Below the pieces are notes generated by a model, which was not told the origin of the DNA, ran no database searches, and was given only the letters and a program-made list of their open reading frames with translations. Below, piece after piece: positions 30,083 through 39,537 of a stretch of DNA of 43,311 nucleotides; the first letter of the stretch is position 1; each line of letters begins with the position of its first letter. The stretch comes from a virus: the IMG/VR virus record IMGVR_UViG_3300010401_000017, positions 1-43,311 of that record, one strand, 5' to 3'. The translations under genes and the position numbers were made by a program.

Positions 30083-31833
30083 TTGAAGCCTTTAAGATAG
30101 CCGCACTTCTCAATTTAGAAGGAAACTCTTTTACAAAACTAAAAGAGTTAATGGCTTTACTCAAGAAAACGCAACGGGAGTTTAAAAACCTCAATGCATT
30201 GACGAAAGCGCTTAATGTTAATTTGTCGGAAGGACGATTTAGCGATCCTTTTAGACGGCTTAATCAAAGTTTAGCGGTAACGGAACGACGAATGTCAGCT
30301 GTCGTGATGCAATCACGCGCGTTAAATAGAACAATGGAGAGCGGTTCTGTTGGAAACGCTGTTGAAGAAGGAGCAATTGCTGGCGCTGCATCCAAAGGAG
30401 CGTCTCGAGCTCGAAGACGCGGTAAATTTCATCACCATGCTAGGAGTCATTTCGATATAGGAGGGATGGGGATTACAAATAATGTTCCTCTAGGTGTTGG
30501 TATAGGTGCTGGATTAGTTGCTGGTGGGGCTTATGAAGCCTATCAGGCGGGTAGCGAATGGAGTAGGCAAGTGGCTCGGGTGAGAATGCAAGGATTTACG
30601 GGTTCTGAAGTAAATCAAGCAAAAGCATACGCAATGAATACCAGAATACCTGGTATCTCACATATTGAAATGATGGAAGCTATTCGCGACTCTGCGATGG
30701 CAACCAAAAGTATGCCGATGGCGTTAAAGCTAGCTAAGCCGATGGCAGAAATCCAGTATGCAAATTCTATTATTTACCATAAACAATATACTGGATCGCA
30801 AAGTAGTGCACTTATTAAGTACGCCGAAGCGCGTGGTGGAGGCGATTTAAATAAAACGGTTGGCGCATTAAATGAAGCCCAAAAGTTGATTTCTTTGTCC
30901 GGCGGAAACTTCGATCCTATTCAGTTAAGAGCCATGATGCGTCATGGAGCATTAGCATTACAACACGTTTCAAGTCTAGGCATGGCAGGCTTAGAACCTG
31001 TTGCCCAAGAAGTACAGGGAGCGACCGTAGGGACAGGTTTACAATCTTTAAGTTTAGAGCTTCTAGGCGGACATATCTATAAAAAATCAGCTGCAAATTT
31101 AGTACGAAGTGGTTTCGGTAAGTGGGGGAAAAGTGGATTTGAATTAAAAAGGAAATGGAAAAATTTATTAATGACAGATCCAGCGGAATTTGCTTTTGGA
31201 GTTCATGATACTCTTAAAGAACGCGGATACTCAGAAAAGCAAATTACAGAGTTTGAGACAAGAAATTTTGTAAGAACTGGTGGAATATTGGTCTCTCTTC
31301 TTAACAAGAATCGCTCAAAGATCATGCGAACCCGAGAATTGTATTCAACGGCATTTGGTATTAATGCTTCGGTTTCAGAAGCTGGTGGAATGCCTGGTGG
31401 CCAGATGAAGAACCTTTCTGCTGCATTTCAAGATTTCTCAACAGCGTTATGGAATTTATCTAAACCTGGAATTATAGATGGTATTAAAGCACTAACATTT
31501 TTGCTCAATCAGCTAACTAATGCATTAACTTTTCTAAAAAAACACAATATTTTACCTGGCGCAGGAAAAACTTTAGGAATGGCGGCTTCATCAGTAATTC
31601 CAGGTGCGCAAGGACTGTATTTGGAACATGATTTATACAATAAAGTGATATCTCATTTTGAAAAACCTAAAACTAATGATTCCGTTCATGTTCATTTTGA
31701 TCCTCATGAATTTCAGCATGCTGTTGCATCTGGACTAAACACGGCTGCTACAAAGCAACCAACAACAATAACAGGAATCAATTCATTTGAGACGCGATTT
31801 ACTTCTCCATTTAATGGTAATGGAGGATTCTAA
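30079..31833 (+). CDS. Tape measure protein (short)
   Basis: The 584-aa protein follows the chaperone block. It has an N-terminal coiled-coil region (LMALLKKTQREFKNLNALTK), a basic patch (SRARRRGKFHHHARSH, residues about 113-128), a Gly/Ala hydrophobic segment (GVGIGAGLVAGGAYEAYQAG) and a long helical body. Tape measures set tail length; at roughly 0.15 nm per residue this predicts a short tail below 100 nm (family knowledge plus arithmetic). Confidence 0.85.
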   Translation: MIEAFKIAALLNLEGNSFTKLKELMALLKKTQREFKNLNALTKALNVNLSEGRFSDPFRRLNQSLAVTERRMSAVVMQSRALNRTMESGSVGNAVEEGAIAGAASKGASRARRRGKFHHHARSHFDIGGMGITNNVPLGVGIGAGLVAGGAYEAYQAGSEWSRQVARVRMQGFTGSEVNQAKAYAMNTRIPGISHIEMMEAIRDSAMATKSMPMALKLAKPMAEIQYANSIIYHKQYTGSQSSALIKYAEARGGGDLNKTVGALNEAQKLISLSGGNFDPIQLRAMMRHGALALQHVSSLGMAGLEPVAQEVQGATVGTGLQSLSLELLGGHIYKKSAANLVRSGFGKWGKSGFELKRKWKNLLMTDPAEFAFGVHDTLKERGYSEKQITEFETRNFVRTGGILVSLLNKNRSKIMRTRELYSTAFGINASVSEAGGMPGGQMKNLSAAFQDFSTALWNLSKPGIIDGIKALTFLLNQLTNALTFLKKHNILPGAGKTLGMAASSVIPGAQGLYLEHDLYNKVISHFEKPKTNDSVHVHFDPHEFQHAVASGLNTAATKQPTTITGINSFETRFTSPFNGNGGF

Positions 31834-32444
31834 TGCCCGTTATTTTGCAACTTGGCGACATACAATTTTTAGATACTGAAATTCCATCGCGTATTAATTT
31901 TGCTGGTCATCAGATGTTGGGTGTCCACAAAATGATTGGCGGTCAACGGCAGATTGATGCAATGGGCGTGGATCCTGATGATCAAAGATGGCGAGGAATG
32001 TTCTTCGGGGAAAATGCTAAGTTTCGTGCACAATTTTTAGAGCAGATGGCGCAATCGGGACAAGTATATGGATTAACGTATGAAGGATTTTCTTATTCGG
32101 TTGTGATTCACTATTTCAAACCGCTATATGAAGCACCTTTTAAAATTCCCTATGAAATATCGGTCGTTATTCTAGAGAATTTAACAAACCCTATTAATGT
32201 TTTACCGCTTGCCAGTTACGATCAGGAAATACAAACGACATTGTTTGAAGCTTATAATATTGCATTGTTACTTCGAAATGATCCAATATCGGGAGCAATG
32301 GCTGCCGTGAATGTTGCAACGGAAAATGTGAACTTCAATGATGCCTCGTTGATAGAGCTTAATAATATTGGGGTGACTATACAGTCAGCTAGAAATGTTG
32401 TTACGACTCAGATTCAGCAATTAAGTCAGGAGATATTCGGATGA
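31833..32444 (+). CDS. Tail protein, P2 gpU-like
   Basis: The 203-aa protein after the tape measure has LQLGDIQFLDTEIPSRINFA, KMIGGQRQIDAMGVDPDDQR and WRGMFFGENAKFRAQFL. The (G)GQR.ID.(M)G.D...(I/W)W.G.F.G..A..R pattern is shared by gpU-like or circularisation-type tail proteins. They connect tail tube end and baseplate. TAATG coupling joins it to the tape measure gene. Confidence 0.65.
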   Translation: MPVILQLGDIQFLDTEIPSRINFAGHQMLGVHKMIGGQRQIDAMGVDPDDQRWRGMFFGENAKFRAQFLEQMAQSGQVYGLTYEGFSYSVVIHYFKPLYEAPFKIPYEISVVILENLTNPINVLPLASYDQEIQTTLFEAYNIALLLRNDPISGAMAAVNVATENVNFNDASLIELNNIGVTIQSARNVVTTQIQQLSQEIFG

Positions 32445-32749
32445 GCACTCCTGCTAATATATTGTCAGAACAAATGTTGCAATTAAATCAGATGTATCAG
32501 TTGCAGTATTTGCTGGACAAAAACATTAAAAATATTGATCTTATTATCAATGGCGGTAATGGAACTATCTTGACAGTATTGAACGCGGATTTATTTCAGC
32601 TAGCCGCTAAATATTATAGCGATTATAAGAAATGGACTGTGATAGCTGATGCAAATAATCTAGTGTCGCCATTGATAACAAGTTCAACACCAATGCAATT
32701 AGTGATACCGAAAAGCGGTCAAGATACCGGAGGAATAAGAGTTGATTAA
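32441..32749 (+). CDS. LysM-like baseplate protein, P2 gpX-like
   Basis: The 102-aa protein includes LNADLFQLAAKYYSDYKKWT followed by VIADANNLVSPLI. This is the phage tail X / LysM signature that binds the baseplate hub. It overlaps neighbours by a few bases. Such proteins link tail tube and hub. Confidence 0.8.
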   Translation: MSTPANILSEQMLQLNQMYQLQYLLDKNIKNIDLIINGGNGTILTVLNADLFQLAAKYYSDYKKWTVIADANNLVSPLITSSTPMQLVIPKSGQDTGGIRVD

Positions 32750-33866
32750 TAAAACTCCGTTTGTTCCTTCGGTTCGATTTCCGCGTGCTATCGTTCAGGT
32801 GAATGATGTCGGTATTAAGTATTTAGATGTTCGAATTGACACGAATGACTTTTCATCTGCTGATGAGTTTACTGTAAGTGTTCCACTCAATGGACAGCCA
32901 AAACCTTTTACATTTGGGTATTGGGGAAATGCGGCACAGTTTTTGATAAAGATTTATGTGGGATTTCCAACTAATCCACAACAGTTTACGCAAGATGAGT
33001 TGGAGTTGGTTTTTGTTGGTGAGGCTGATAATTGTTATGTCGATCCAGTCGCGGGTGTTGTGAGATTAGTAGGACGAGATTTAACATCACGACTTATTGA
33101 TAAGAAAACGACACGAAAGTTTTCGAGTTTAACTGCATCGCAATTAGCCACATTACTTGCGAATGAGAATGGGTTAACGCCCATCGTTACTCCTACTACG
33201 ACAACATTAGGAAGTTTTTATTTCTTAGATCAAACATTACTGAGTCGCACAGAAACTGAGTGGGATCTGCTGAACTCAGCAGCGACACAAGAAGGGTTCG
33301 TGGTGTATGTAGAAGCAGGTAATCTTATCTTTAAACCAAAACCTGTAATCCCTGGAAATCCCTATGTGATTTACTACAATCAGCCGACGAATACTTTTGC
33401 ATCTCCGGTTTCGAATGTAGAAAGAATTACTTTTGAACGCGATATGACTTTGGCGCAAGATGTTATTGTGAAAGTGCGTTGTCCTTATAGCAGTATGACA
33501 GGTAATGATTTCACCGTGATTGCGACGGCTCATAATACCTCGCGTTCCGAGTTGAAAGGTCTACCCACACCATCTGGCCATAAGCAGGTTTACACGTTTA
33601 TTAAACCTGGATTTACGAAACAACAAGCGTTGCAGTACGCCCAAAATGTTTTAAAGAATATTGCTCAACATGGAATAAAGATGTATGCCACACTTCCTGG
33701 CGATCCAATCTTTAAAAAAGATACGGTTGTACAAGTTCAAGGGACGGACAGCGATTACGATACCTATTATTACATGTCGAATATTTTGAGAACAATTAGA
33801 CCGGATGGTTTTAAGATGACGATTTCCACAAAAAATAGTCCAACCAATAGCGAGGTTGTCGTTTGA
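32742..33866 (+). CDS. Baseplate hub protein, P2 gpD-like
   Basis: The 374-aa protein starts at TTG (GGAGGAATAAGAG directly upstream), within the previous gene's end. It has a first barrel (RAIVQVNDVGIKYLDVRI), YVDPVAGVVRLVGRDLTSRL (residues about 94-113) and a mid region WDLLNSAATQEGFVVYVEAG, matching late-control D hub proteins. Together with the V-like spike it forms the baseplate centre. Confidence 0.8.
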   Translation: MINKTPFVPSVRFPRAIVQVNDVGIKYLDVRIDTNDFSSADEFTVSVPLNGQPKPFTFGYWGNAAQFLIKIYVGFPTNPQQFTQDELELVFVGEADNCYVDPVAGVVRLVGRDLTSRLIDKKTTRKFSSLTASQLATLLANENGLTPIVTPTTTTLGSFYFLDQTLLSRTETEWDLLNSAATQEGFVVYVEAGNLIFKPKPVIPGNPYVIYYNQPTNTFASPVSNVERITFERDMTLAQDVIVKVRCPYSSMTGNDFTVIATAHNTSRSELKGLPTPSGHKQVYTFIKPGFTKQQALQYAQNVLKNIAQHGIKMYATLPGDPIFKKDTVVQVQGTDSDYDTYYYMSNILRTIRPDGFKMTISTKNSPTNSEVVV

Positions 33867-34480
33867 GCGATCCGATGAATGCGATGCGAATGCATGCCGC
33901 AATGACGCAGAATTCGCGATACTTTTCTCAACTAGGTATTATTGCAGCCTATGATGAATCACGTCATATGGCTCAAGTTATTTTACAGACTTCATTTGAA
34001 GATGATCCACAACTTCAAACAGGATGGTTAAGGATTGCAACGCCTTGGGTAGGAAGTGGTTGGGGAATGTACAGTGCTCCTACTTACGGCAGTATGTGTA
34101 CGATTCATTACCAAGAAGGAAATATTAATACAGGATTTATTTCACTTTTTCTAAATACCGTTAATCAAGCGCCTCCTTCTGTTCCGCAAGGCGAGTTATG
34201 GATAGTTCATCAATCCGGCTCATCGATAAAGATGACAGAAGATGGACTGATTACAATTATTGGAAGCCCAAAAGTGGTTATTAATGGAACAAATGTTGAT
34301 ATCAATGTAACGGGTAAAGTTAATATTGAATCGGATTCTGATATGGAACTAAAAAGCCAAACAAAAATAAAAATAGATGCGCCGATGGTGGAAATTGGAG
34401 ATACACATACAATGCCAACACCATTATTACCATTGGTAAAACAGGGTGGTGCGCCTACAGTCAATGTGAAGGGTAGCTAA
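33863..34480 (+). CDS. Baseplate spike protein, P2 gpV-like
   Basis: The 205-aa protein begins with TTG (GAGG seven bases upstream), or alternatively the ATG at 33875. It has an OB-fold part with LGIIAAYDESRHMAQVILQT, TPWVGSGWGMYSAPTYGSM, and a beta-helix-like C-terminus (VVINGTNVDINVTGKVNIES). This is the puncturing spike of a contractile tail. The end has a HTMPTPLLP segment typical of a capped spike. Confidence 0.85.
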   Translation: MSDPMNAMRMHAAMTQNSRYFSQLGIIAAYDESRHMAQVILQTSFEDDPQLQTGWLRIATPWVGSGWGMYSAPTYGSMCTIHYQEGNINTGFISLFLNTVNQAPPSVPQGELWIVHQSGSSIKMTEDGLITIIGSPKVVINGTNVDINVTGKVNIESDSDMELKSQTKIKIDAPMVEIGDTHTMPTPLLPLVKQGGAPTVNVKGS

Positions 34481-34857
34481 TGATAGTTGATATTGACCAA
34501 ACATACGGAAACGATATTCAAGTTTCTTCTTCAGGAGATTTGAGAACTGTTTCTGGAAGTGAATTTGGTAAACAACGTATTATTCGACGGCTTTTAACAC
34601 CAACCGGCGCGTATATTTTTCATACAGACTATGGATGTGGCATTCAATTAAAAATTGGCGAGCCTCTAACAACAGCACTTTTTGAAGAAATAAAAACAGA
34701 TATTTACTCAAACATTTACAAAGAAAGTCGCGTAGCAAAAGTTCCAACGCCACAGATTGTTTTGCAAGAAATTTTTAATGGATTGCTATGTCAGATTACC
34801 TATACCGACACAGCAACTAATGAACTCGAAATCATTTCGTTTACGGTGACTAACTAA
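34480..34857 (+). CDS. Baseplate wedge protein, gp25/gpW-like
   Basis: The 125-aa protein has GNDIQVSSSGDLRTVSGSEF, QRIIRRLLTPTGAYIFHTDY and GCGIQLKIGEPL, all characteristic of gpW/gp25 wedge proteins. TAATG overlaps occur on both sides. It forms the inner baseplate wedge and starts sheath assembly. Confidence 0.9.
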   Translation: MIVDIDQTYGNDIQVSSSGDLRTVSGSEFGKQRIIRRLLTPTGAYIFHTDYGCGIQLKIGEPLTTALFEEIKTDIYSNIYKESRVAKVPTPQIVLQEIFNGLLCQITYTDTATNELEIISFTVTN

Positions 34858-36038
34858 TGCCTTTACCACTTAAAGACGCGGATAGTTTTACACGCGATCA
34901 AATTCTGGCAGTCCAGACAAAGTCCTCTGCATTAGTGGACTTTACACAAGGCTCAATTCTATTAGCATTAATAGAGAGCAACACGACCGCCTGTGGGTTA
35001 TTTTTGCAATCGTTAATTGAATATGTGTACGCTAAAACGCGATTAACGACCTCAACTGGTGTAGATGTTGATACGTTTGTTAATCCTTTTGGATTCTTCC
35101 GAAAAGCGGCCGTTCCTGCGAGTGGATTAGAAAGATTCTCACGATCCTCCTCTACCATTCAAGCGTTGATTCCAGTTGGAACACAAGTAAGTTCTCCCAC
35201 TTCAAATCAGAATTATAAAGTGACTTTGGATCTAACAAATCCACATTGGAGCCCTTCTCTAAATGCGTATGTGATTCTTATCGGTGATAACAGCATTGAT
35301 ATTCCTATTGAAGCCATTAATGCTGGCGTAATTGGGAATACGAGCGCAAATCTTATTACTGTTTTAAATTCTGGGATCATCGGCGTTGATACAGTCACTA
35401 ACCCATCTGCTCTATTAAGTGGTGAACCACAGGAAACAGATGCACAAGTCTTCGTGAGATTCCCAATTTATCTTGCTGGACTTTCTAAAGGATCAAAAGC
35501 GGCATTAGCATCGGCATTACTCAGTATTGCGAATTTAGAGCGCTACAATTTAGTTGAGAATAAAACCTTTCCGGATGATTTGACTCAACTTGGATACTTC
35601 TATGCCATTGTTGATGATGGAACAGGTGATCCTCCAACAGAACTAATAACCGCTGCAGAAACAGCAATGAATGTCACTCGCGGATTTACCATTGCGTATT
35701 CGGTTTATCCTCCGGCGATATTAGAAGTTGATATCGAATTAACGTTGACCATTACACCAACAGGCCAACAAGTCGATATTACTCAGAACGTTACTAACTC
35801 TATTACGCAATTTCTTTTTCAAGCAGGTATTGGAGGGCTATTGCCTTATTCAATGGTCGCTAATTTGGCATATGAATCATTGCCTACTAATAACCAGAGT
35901 GTGCCTAATACTACCTTTGCACGAGATCTGAATATATTGAATGTGACGTTGGTTACCGTGAACGGTGGAACGGCTGATTTACAAGCAACAACGAATGAGG
36001 TTCTGAAACTCGACTCTATTACTATTAACTATATCTAA
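34857..36038 (+). CDS. Baseplate J-like wedge protein
   Basis: The 393-aa protein carries DFTQGSILLALIESNTTACG, PAGTQV-like IPVGTQVSSPTSNQNYK, NAGVIGNTSANLITVLNSGI and GEPQETDAQVFVRFP. These are hallmarks of Baseplate_J proteins (TG.......E(S/T)D...R.R). It builds the wedge ring that receives the fibres. Confidence 0.9.
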   Translation: MPLPLKDADSFTRDQILAVQTKSSALVDFTQGSILLALIESNTTACGLFLQSLIEYVYAKTRLTTSTGVDVDTFVNPFGFFRKAAVPASGLERFSRSSSTIQALIPVGTQVSSPTSNQNYKVTLDLTNPHWSPSLNAYVILIGDNSIDIPIEAINAGVIGNTSANLITVLNSGIIGVDTVTNPSALLSGEPQETDAQVFVRFPIYLAGLSKGSKAALASALLSIANLERYNLVENKTFPDDLTQLGYFYAIVDDGTGDPPTELITAAETAMNVTRGFTIAYSVYPPAILEVDIELTLTITPTGQQVDITQNVTNSITQFLFQAGIGGLLPYSMVANLAYESLPTNNQSVPNTTFARDLNILNVTLVTVNGGTADLQATTNEVLKLDSITINYI

Positions 36039-36040
36039 AA

Positions 36041-36802
36041 ATGGCTATTGGTTCTCCCGACGATATTTACATCATTCTCAAACGAGAACTCGCACCGTGG
36101 TTCGGAGAAACCTTACCCACTAATATTGATGCGTTATTGCAAAACTATGTTTCGAGTGGAACTTTCAATTATAGCCAATATGGTTACATTGATTTACAGA
36201 CAAGAATTCAAACAGCAACTGGTGAAAATCTCGACAAGATATCTGTAGATTATTTTGGAGGAGAATTTCCTCGCCGAAACGGGCAAGGAGATTCGTCTTA
36301 TCAGAAGATGTTATTGGCATTTCTGATTTTGGAACGCGGTACACGTACCGGATTATCAAAAGCATTAACCGCTTTAACCGGGAATGTTCCCATCTTATTT
36401 GAGTTTTGGAATCCTTCAGATGCTGGCGCTTATAATATTTCTACTACTGCTTATGATATTTCTCAATATGGGGGAGGATTAGATGATTGGGCATATCAAG
36501 GATTTGCAGATGTTTATGTCTCTGCCGGTATTGGAATGGGATTTTACGGTGGTTTTAATGAAAACATTTTTCCGTACGATGAGATTGATATAGGCGCTTT
36601 CAACTTCTATGGAAGTGAATCCCTATTGGAAGATGTGGTGACGGATGATGATATTTATGCCGTTATTAATGCATTCAAATTGTACGGAACGGTAGTATGG
36701 ACACGAATTCATCGAGGAGAAACACCTCCGACGCTAGAGCAATTAACAGATTCGAATGGATTTCTTATAACAGATGATGATGGCGATATATTGATGGTGT
36801 AG
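36041..36802 (+). CDS. Baseplate/tail protein, gpI-like position (253 aa)
   Basis: After the J-like gene comes the usual place of gpI-like proteins, which attach fibres. The protein has MAIGSPDDIYIILKRELAPW, NLDKISVDYFGGEFPRRNGQ, and Tyr/Gly-rich segments (GMGFYGGFNENIFPYDEI) typical of interfacing beta proteins. It ends DDDGDILMV. The family is inferred from order and from G.(A/D).L(D/K).I....G...R.G..D..Y+ in its middle. Confidence 0.75.
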   Translation: MAIGSPDDIYIILKRELAPWFGETLPTNIDALLQNYVSSGTFNYSQYGYIDLQTRIQTATGENLDKISVDYFGGEFPRRNGQGDSSYQKMLLAFLILERGTRTGLSKALTALTGNVPILFEFWNPSDAGAYNISTTAYDISQYGGGLDDWAYQGFADVYVSAGIGMGFYGGFNENIFPYDEIDIGAFNFYGSESLLEDVVTDDDIYAVINAFKLYGTVVWTRIHRGETPPTLEQLTDSNGFLITDDDGDILMV

Positions 36803-36826
36803 CAGTATTTCTATAGGGAGGGCAGC

Positions 36827-37048
36827 ATGCCTACCACATTTAAAGTAAAAGATTATCCCATGATTCCGGTAACTCAAGTGAATACAGGAGGAGGAATGTC
36901 AACAATTGCAACGGATTCATTTAGTGCAACCACATCGACTTCCGTTAGATCGGTGACTTTTATAGTGCCAGCAAATGCAGCGTATCAATTTGTATCCAGT
37001 GGAGCAGCAACGAGTGCCATTACCAGTATTTATGAACTTACCTTATGA
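36827..37048 (+). CDS. Small tail-associated protein (73 aa)
   Basis: A GGGAGGGCAGC site precedes the ATG. The protein is Thr/Ser/Ala-rich (IATDSFSATTSTSVRSVTF) and beta-like. It may cap or connect the fibre that follows. No family is recognised. Confidence 0.6.
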   Translation: MPTTFKVKDYPMIPVTQVNTGGGMSTIATDSFSATTSTSVRSVTFIVPANAAYQFVSSGAATSAITSIYELTL

Positions 37049-37057
37049 GGAAATCTT

Positions 37058-38473
37058 ATGACAGATAGAGTTGCGGTATACCCAAGTGAAATCATCTATA
37101 GCTCTGACATGCTTCAAACTAATCGCTATCCTTATATTGGGGTGGGATGTTTAACAGATGCCATCCTAGGTTCTACTACTCAGATAAATGGATTTCCCTG
37201 TACAGCCCAAACCCCAACCCCCAACTTGAGTGTTAATGTGGGAGCAGGTGAGATTTACATACAACAAGCCGTAGATACCACAGCTTATCCTACTTCTGAT
37301 GGCGGTTTACCTGCTGATCCAAAACTCATCATGAAGCAGGGAATCTATCCCACGCTTACTAACTTTCCGTTAGCCGCTCCTGGAACAGTGGGGTATTCAA
37401 TTAACTATTTGATTGAAGTTGAATTTGATGAGCTCGATACAAACATCGTTTCGCGGCCTTATTATAATTCCTCTAATCCTTCATCTCCAGTATTTAATAA
37501 CGTAGCTACGGTTAGAAAAGATACTGCTGTTGTTACTGCAAAAGCCGGAGTTGCTGCAATTACGGGAACTCAGGTTACACCTGCACCAGATGCTGGAAAT
37601 ATAGGGATGTGGGTGGTTACTGTTGCTAATGGACAGACACAAATTACTTCTGGTGATATCAATCGCTATACAAATGCGCCTTTCATTATCGATAAACTGA
37701 AAGATAAGATAAGCCAAGAAGTGGCGGACAGGTTATATGAGAAAAGAAATTTCTATGTAGATAGCGGAACGGCTAATACTTATGTACTTACTCTTTCTTC
37801 GTTGTATGGAACCGCTCCCGCATACTATAATGGAATGAAAGGAAACTTCTTTGCGTTGGTTGGGAATTCTGGTGGTGCATCTACCGTTAACTTTGACGGA
37901 GTTGGTGCTGTAGCATTAGTTACTCCACAAAATACCGCTCTTCCCGCAAATGTTATTGATTCAGGTGACTATATAGAATCAGTTTATAAAGCATCTATAT
38001 CTAAGTTTGTGATGACTAATATCAAACCTAATGTAGATTCTGGAGTTTCTCTTATAGGCTTCTCAGCCAATGAAGTTTTTTCTCTAACAGGAGGAGTGGG
38101 AGAAAAGATACTTAGCTTTACATTGGTTTCTCAGACTTTTGATATATGGAATTCAGTAGATACGAGAATACAACCAACCTTGGCGGGATGGTACAGAGTA
38201 ACCGTTTCTATTAATGCTCTCACTGATACAGAAGCAGTCTTCTATCCTGTTAAGAATGGTAGTACAAGTGATTTTACAATATGTCAAACCACAGCAGCAG
38301 CTACTACTGTAGAAAGTCTAGTTACAGGATCGAACCTAATATATTTTGATGGAACTGATTGTGTGGAGATCTATGTTATTTCAGATCTTTCAGCAGGCGT
38401 TACTGTTTTAAAGCAACCAACTGGAATAGCGATTGATAGTACCTTTATACAGGTAGAGTATCTAGGCTCTTAG
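37058..38473 (+). CDS. Tail fibre protein with C1q/TNF-like tip
   Basis: The 471-aa protein has an N-terminal part with a conserved-looking attachment region (AVYPSEIIYSSDMLQTNRYP, residues 5-24), a PYYNSS(N)-containing middle, and a shaft-like part (NTYVLTLSSLYGTAPAYYNG). From about residue 340 a beta domain contains GWYRVTVSINALTD and ends FIQVEYLGS, nearly the same as in the fibre-like protein at 17322. It is the last gene of the rightward arm and overlaps the end of lysozyme by 4 bases tail to tail. Confidence 0.82.
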   Translation: MTDRVAVYPSEIIYSSDMLQTNRYPYIGVGCLTDAILGSTTQINGFPCTAQTPTPNLSVNVGAGEIYIQQAVDTTAYPTSDGGLPADPKLIMKQGIYPTLTNFPLAAPGTVGYSINYLIEVEFDELDTNIVSRPYYNSSNPSSPVFNNVATVRKDTAVVTAKAGVAAITGTQVTPAPDAGNIGMWVVTVANGQTQITSGDINRYTNAPFIIDKLKDKISQEVADRLYEKRNFYVDSGTANTYVLTLSSLYGTAPAYYNGMKGNFFALVGNSGGASTVNFDGVGAVALVTPQNTALPANVIDSGDYIESVYKASISKFVMTNIKPNVDSGVSLIGFSANEVFSLTGGVGEKILSFTLVSQTFDIWNSVDTRIQPTLAGWYRVTVSINALTDTEAVFYPVKNGSTSDFTICQTTAAATTVESLVTGSNLIYFDGTDCVEIYVISDLSAGVTVLKQPTGIAIDSTFIQVEYLGS

Positions 38474-38985
38474 TTCTCCCAAATCTTTGCCAGCTCAACC
38501 GGTGTCAAATACCGGTTGCGCCGCATCATTTCGGATAGTTCTTTTGCTCTCTTCCCAACATCTATATACCACTTACTTCTTAACATCTCGTGAGAAGCTT
38601 CTTCCCATCTAGCGTTATCTATATCGAGAATAAAGTTTCTGAATCCTATAAATGCTCTTTCTCCAATATTGAAAACCATATTGATGATGATATCTTTTCT
38701 GACATCACTTAAGAACTTGAACCATCCGTATTTCTGAAGAGACTTTTCTATTTGTTGAATATCATTATTGAGAAGATAATAGGCAGATTCCTTGGATATC
38801 TTGAGTGTTTCTAGATTCTCTAGTTGAGTTGGTGTGATGGCGAGCGTGCTTAACTCACCTTGTGAAAAACCACGATGCTCTATATTTCTTCCTATCCCAA
38901 TTGTCCAAATTCCTTTTGTGTCTTTGTATGCTTGTAATCGTAAACCTTCATGCCTTGCGAGTTGAGGAATGAGTTTTTCGTACAT
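38470..38985 (-). CDS. T4-type lysozyme (GH24 endolysin)
   Basis: The 171-aa protein has the lysozyme triad in order: RHEG (E13), YKDTKGIWTIGIG (D22, T28), matching E11, D20 and T26 of T4 lysozyme. Further segments AYYLLNNDIQQIEKSL, NMVFNIGERAFIGF and EMMRRNRYL fit GH24. It cleaves the glycan strand of peptidoglycan for lysis. No signal peptide is visible, so a holin should release it. The SD region is UUACAAGGAC, similar to a CsrA site. Its C-terminal codons include a hairpin (38497-38517). Confidence 0.93.
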   Translation of the reverse strand: MYEKLIPQLARHEGLRLQAYKDTKGIWTIGIGRNIEHRGFSQGELSTLAITPTQLENLETLKISKESAYYLLNNDIQQIEKSLQKYGWFKFLSDVRKDIIINMVFNIGERAFIGFRNFILDIDNARWEEASHEMLRSKWYIDVGKRAKELSEMMRRNRYLTPVELAKIWEN

Positions 38986-38990
38986 ATCTA

Positions 38991-39000
38991 GTCCTTGTAA
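38991..39000 (-). promoter_or_regulatory. CsrA-site-like SD of the lysozyme gene
   Basis: On the minus strand the sequence is UUACAAGGAC, six bases before AUG. It agrees with UACARGGA, the core of the published E. coli CsrA SELEX consensus. The AAGGA is also the ribosome site, so CsrA binding would compete with initiation. No hairpin displaying the GGA is obvious, which lowers the likelihood. Confidence 0.4.
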
Positions 39001-39002
39001 AT

Positions 39003-39179
39003 TTAAACTTGACTAAATATACCATCAAACATTCTATTAATCACATCTTGTGCCCAAATACATAGTAGAATCTCTCGATTATATTCATGAAGTCGATGGA
39101 GATTTTGGGGAAATGGAATAGCGTACTTTCTCGCATGTTCTCGCGCTTTTTGGATCTCTGTGAAATTATATTTTTCCAT
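39003..39179 (-). CDS. Small hypothetical protein (58 aa)
   Basis: It begins MEKYNFTEIQKAREHARKYA, then IPFPQNLHRLHEYNREILL, and ends WAQDVINRMFDGIFSQV. GGAG lies 11 bases before the ATG. It lies just upstream of lysozyme with 17 bases between them, and it is probably on the same message. No function is recognised. Confidence 0.6.
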   Translation of the reverse strand: MEKYNFTEIQKAREHARKYAIPFPQNLHRLHEYNREILLCIWAQDVINRMFDGIFSQV

Positions 39180-39194
39180 TCTACTTAATCTCCA

Positions 39195-39536
39195 TTAAAA
39201 TTTATCAAAAACTCTATATTTATCAGGTATTATTGAATATATCTTCCAAAACTCTTCTGCACTAATAACCTCATATCCATGATGAGTTTTTTGAAAAGTG
39301 TCTATTGCTTTTTTGTAATCCATGACAGAAGACTTGTGAGTATAGAAATGTTTCTCTGGTTTAGGCCATCCTGTTCTTTCACAGTCTTCACGACGCGCTA
39401 GATTTGTCATCATAATGTATTCTACATTTTCTGTGATGCAAACATACTTATCCGAGTAAGATTCGTATTCTACAAGTTCGTAAAATCCAATATCTTTATT
39501 CATTCTGTAGTACCATAACAGAGGTGACTTACTCAT
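39195..39536 (-). CDS. Hypothetical protein (113 aa)
   Basis: The ATG comes one base after the TGA of the upstream membrane protein gene. The product has YYRMNKDIGFYELVEYESYS and DYKKAIDTFQKTHHGYEVIS. There is no recognised domain. Coupled translation from the upstream gene probably compensates for the missing SD. Confidence 0.6.
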   Translation of the reverse strand: MSKSPLLWYYRMNKDIGFYELVEYESYSDKYVCITENVEYIMMTNLARREDCERTGWPKPEKHFYTHKSSVMDYKKAIDTFQKTHHGYEVISAEEFWKIYSIIPDKYRVFDKF

Positions 39537-39537
39537 A

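Noticed and set aside
38497-38517. Hairpin AACCGGT / ACCGGTT at the convergent gene ends as a terminator
   Set aside because: The 7-bp stem has no T-run on either side and lies in lysozyme codons for a normal C-terminus. It may still slow polymerase but does not qualify as a Rho-independent terminator.
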